Assembly: GCA_947303825.1 (NCBI GenBank)
Contig: CAMYZK010000154.1
Location: 1 to 6,421 of the forward strand
Direction: 5' to 3'
DNA: 6,421 nucleotides
Source of the DNA: an uncultured Prevotella sp.
GTDB lineage: Bacteria; Bacteroidota; Bacteroidia; Bacteroidales; Bacteroidaceae
Shown here: piece by piece, positions 4,167-6,421 of the stretch
Numbering within the stretch: the stretch's first letter is position 1
Layout: the number at the start of each line of letters is the position of its first letter
Translations under genes and position numbers: made by a program
The notes under the pieces: model-generated
Seen by the model: only the letters and a program-made list of their open reading frames with translations
What the model was told of the DNA's origin: nothing
Databases searched by the model: none

Positions 4167-6421
4167 CATTCGTATCATAAACCTTATTCCGTGCTTGTGG
4201 GCCGTAGGCAAATGATTATAGCTCAGGCGGCGCACATACTCCACATGTACAATCTTGAATATGTTATGTATTCCTGCACTTACTTCCCAATAAGGCTTCT
4301 TCGAGTCCATTATGTATGACCCTTCGGGGAAGTACATCAGTGTGTTGTCTCCGGCATTCTGAGCCAGCGTGGGATTGTTCTTGTCGGAAAGGTCGCCCCA
4401 CAGGCACTTCACCGTAAACCATTCGCGCCATTTCAGCTTGCGCAGCAGGGGGATGCGGTTGAACAGCTTTCCGTTCATGTCCCAGAGTAGCATGGCCGAG
4501 GCATATCTGTCGTTCAAGAACTCCATATTGTTAATAGCGGTAAAGGTAAAGTCCTGCATGATATAGCTCAGGTTTGTCTCTGGCATGATGAGCAGGGGGA
4601 AAGGCACCTTGTTCCATTGTATTCCACCCTTGGCGTAGAAATCCATCTTGCCCCACGACTTGAGCCAGAAGCGCTTGAAGATACTGCCCTCCGTGAAGTT
4701 GTAGCGGTAGTCACCTCCCAGAAAGCCTTTCATGCCTATTGTGTGGCTTATGGTAAACACCGGCGAGTCGAGGTTGATGGGCAGCCTCCTCTGTTTGGTG
4801 TTAATGAAGGTCTCTCCTGGTGCGAAGCGCAGCTCTCCGCGCAGTTCGGTGGTGCGCAGCTTCTTGCTGGCTACGGGTGTCCAGCCGTCGTCGGGGATGA
4901 AGGTTTGGTCGTAGCTCCTCTCTGCCACAGGCCTGCTCCAGTTTGTCCAGGTGCTTTTGTCGCCGCTATTGCTCAATGGTATGAAGAACAGCTCTCCAGT
5001 GCCTTCGTTTTCCTCGTGCTTCAGCGACAGGGTAGTGCGGAATCCCCAGTCTTCCTCTCTCTCAAAGGTTAGCGACTGGCGGTTATAGAACATCATCTTG
5101 TCTATCTTTGCCCATTTAAAGGCCGTGAAGACGTTGTCCTTGTCGGTGTGCATGAACTTGTCGCTTGGCGACATCACATCGTATGTTGACGAAAGAGTGA
5201 TGGTGCGTTTAGGAAACTCTCGCGGCAGATACTCCTTCTTGTTGAACGACCATATTAAGTCGCCCTTGTAATAGGTCTTCTTCGAGTCAATGCCTCGTGC
5301 CACATATCCTGCCACAAAGAGGTTGGAGTCGAGGTTGGCAGTGGTCTGTGCCGATAGACGCAAGCGGTAACCGTCTACAAAGTTCTTGGTAATCATGGTG
5401 TTGATGGGTCCAATGTCAACCTTTGATGGAGTCTTGGGCGATCCTGTTTCAACAAAGTTTTCGATGAAGGCCTTGGCAGCAAAGATAATGTACTTGAATC
5501 CCTTTATCTGCTCTAGGCCCCGTACAAAAGCGTCCATCGAACTTTCGCCTTTGCTAAGCTCCACCTGTCGGTACTGAGCCCAGAACTCATCGTTCTGCAT
5601 CATGGCATTTACGTCTTTCACCTCTTTCTTCTTGCCCTTGAAAAGCTGTTTCGGCAACTCGTCGAAGGCATAGTCGGTGAGGCGGGTGTTGCGTATCACA
5701 GCAAACTGCTGTAGGAAAGATGCCACCTTCAGCTCAGTGAACATGTCGTCGACGGCCAGCACCCACTCGCCGTTAGACAGCTTGCGAAACTCCTGCGTCA
5801 CCTTCATGTTCTCTACGAAGTTCACGTCCGAGCGTTTGGGTATGGTCATATCGCACCTCTTCACCTGATAGCTGGAGTCGGCCAGCACGTAGAGGTCGCC
5901 CCTGAATCCAAAGTCCTGTTGGTTGTTGGGAAGAAACGACAGGTGGAAGCACAGGTCGTGGTCTACGTAGATGGTGTCTTGTATGTAATAGCGGTAAAAG
6001 GCAATGGCGTCTTTGCCTATGGGCGACGTAAACGGATATTGCAGCAGCCTTATCTGGTCGTCGTAGATGTTTATGTCGGTAAAGACGTCCTTCATCAGCG
6101 TGGTGAGAATGTCGCCTGTCTGTATGAGGTCGTTTATGCCCTGGTTGTTCATGCCCTTTATGATGGTGCGCTCGTCGTGTGGAGACTTGCGGTAGAGCTT
6201 CTGCGATACGGTTTCGTCTACAGAGACGGGCAGTATGAGCTTGTTGTTGTAGGGGCACACCTCTATCTGGTTGATGAGCCATTGCTTCTTGGCAAACTTG
6301 GTAGAGTCGAGCAGGTGTGACGTGATGTCGTTGAGTGCAAGTGTCAGCTTCTGGTATTTGTTGTACTGGTAGAAGTCGTGGTTCGACAGGTCTGTGCGCT
6401 TCTTTGCCGCCACCACTTTCT
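4158..6421 (-). CDS. DUF5686-family outer-membrane protein, N-terminus outside window
   Basis: The last 753 or so codons of a large Bacteroidota envelope protein are visible. The frame is open to the right edge: a Lys codon at 6417-6419 precedes the GTG at 6414-6416, so that GTG is an internal Val. Complete family members are around 800-900 residues, usually with a signal peptide and a carboxypeptidase-regulatory-like (CNA-B-type) domain at the N-terminus, so those parts should lie beyond 6421. The visible start (AAKKRTDLSNHDFYQYNKYQKL) matches the junction into the DUF5686 region. The C-terminal half has many alternating aromatic and polar segments, such as FTISHTIGMKGFLGGDYRYNF. It has a PLLIMPETNLSYIMQDFTF segment and ends IRMTF with a terminal Phe, typical of outer-membrane beta-barrels. 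The biochemical role is unknown to me. It is convergent with dnaA, with 23 bp between stop codons. Family confidence is good; barrel topology is inferred. Confidence 0.87.
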   Translation of the reverse strand, partial: KVVAAKKRTDLSNHDFYQYNKYQKLTLALNDITSHLLDSTKFAKKQWLINQIEVCPYNNKLILPVSVDETVSQKLYRKSPHDERTIIKGMNNQGINDLIQTGDILTTLMKDVFTDINIYDDQIRLLQYPFTSPIGKDAIAFYRYYIQDTIYVDHDLCFHLSFLPNNQQDFGFRGDLYVLADSSYQVKRCDMTIPKRSDVNFVENMKVTQEFRKLSNGEWVLAVDDMFTELKVASFLQQFAVIRNTRLTDYAFDELPKQLFKGKKKEVKDVNAMMQNDEFWAQYRQVELSKGESSMDAFVRGLEQIKGFKYIIFAAKAFIENFVETGSPKTPSKVDIGPINTMITKNFVDGYRLRLSAQTTANLDSNLFVAGYVARGIDSKKTYYKGDLIWSFNKKEYLPREFPKRTITLSSTYDVMSPSDKFMHTDKDNVFTAFKWAKIDKMMFYNRQSLTFEREEDWGFRTTLSLKHEENEGTGELFFIPLSNSGDKSTWTNWSRPVAERSYDQTFIPDDGWTPVASKKLRTTELRGELRFAPGETFINTKQRRLPINLDSPVFTISHTIGMKGFLGGDYRYNFTEGSIFKRFWLKSWGKMDFYAKGGIQWNKVPFPLLIMPETNLSYIMQDFTFTAINNMEFLNDRYASAMLLWDMNGKLFNRIPLLRKLKWREWFTVKCLWGDLSDKNNPTLAQNAGDNTLMYFPEGSYIMDSKKPYWEVSAGIHNIFKIVHVEYVRRLSYNHLPTAHKHGIRFMIRMTF

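Noticed and set aside
4617..5072. Plus-strand ORF of 151 codons antisense to DUF5686
   Set aside because: It lies wholly opposite a well-supported gene and has no recognisable motif. The similar one at 5919-6320 is rejected for the same reason.
5773..6282. 169-codon alternate-frame ORF on the minus strand within the DUF5686 gene
   Set aside because: It overlaps the real coding frame throughout, and its product is dominated by His/Arg/Gln/Pro, typical of an out-of-frame shadow.
1..6421. CRISPR array, tRNA/rRNA, insertion sequence or phage genes
   Set aside because: No regularly spaced repeats with spacers, no transposase or integrase-like protein, and no tRNA-like or rRNA-like stretches were seen.

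Overview
The window reads as ordinary chromosome from a member of the Bacteroidota, most likely a Prevotella-like Bacteroidales. The evidence is the style of the DnaA protein, a large DUF5686-type outer-membrane protein (a family I know mainly from this phylum), the lack of Shine-Dalgarno sequences before the starts, and a TTTG / TAnnTTTG-like promoter before dnaA. This placement is inferred from protein character, not from a database search.

Layout. On the plus strand, positions 1-2436 hold three closely spaced genes, probably one transcription unit whose promoter lies left of the window. They are the 3' end of folB (dihydroneopterin aldolase, folate synthesis), a secreted N-acetylmuramoyl-L-alanine amidase with a C-terminal SPOR-like domain, and a single-domain MCE/MlaD-family protein anchored in the inner membrane. 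Next comes an AT-rich gap of 288 bp (2437-2724) with several nested inverted repeats and at least one credible promoter. It is followed by a complete dnaA (2725-4134). A DUF5686 gene on the minus strand (4158 to beyond 6421) converges on dnaA. The two stop codons are 23 bp apart, and a perfect 10-bp dyad overlaps the DUF5686 stop codon.

How the genes fit together. The amidase (septal or general peptidoglycan cleavage) and the MCE protein (lipid transport across the periplasm) both serve the envelope, as does the DUF5686 outer-membrane protein. DnaA starts chromosome replication and appears to have its own promoter. folB is a housekeeping gene sharing the upstream unit.

I do not see a mobile element, CRISPR array, tRNA, rRNA or defence system, and no clearly new biological system. 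The observations most worth a second look are the dyad-rich gap before dnaA (possible origin or autoregulatory region), a T9 run inside the dnaA promoter spacer, a perfect 10-bp hairpin about 100 nt inside dnaA, and the dyad at the convergent gene ends.
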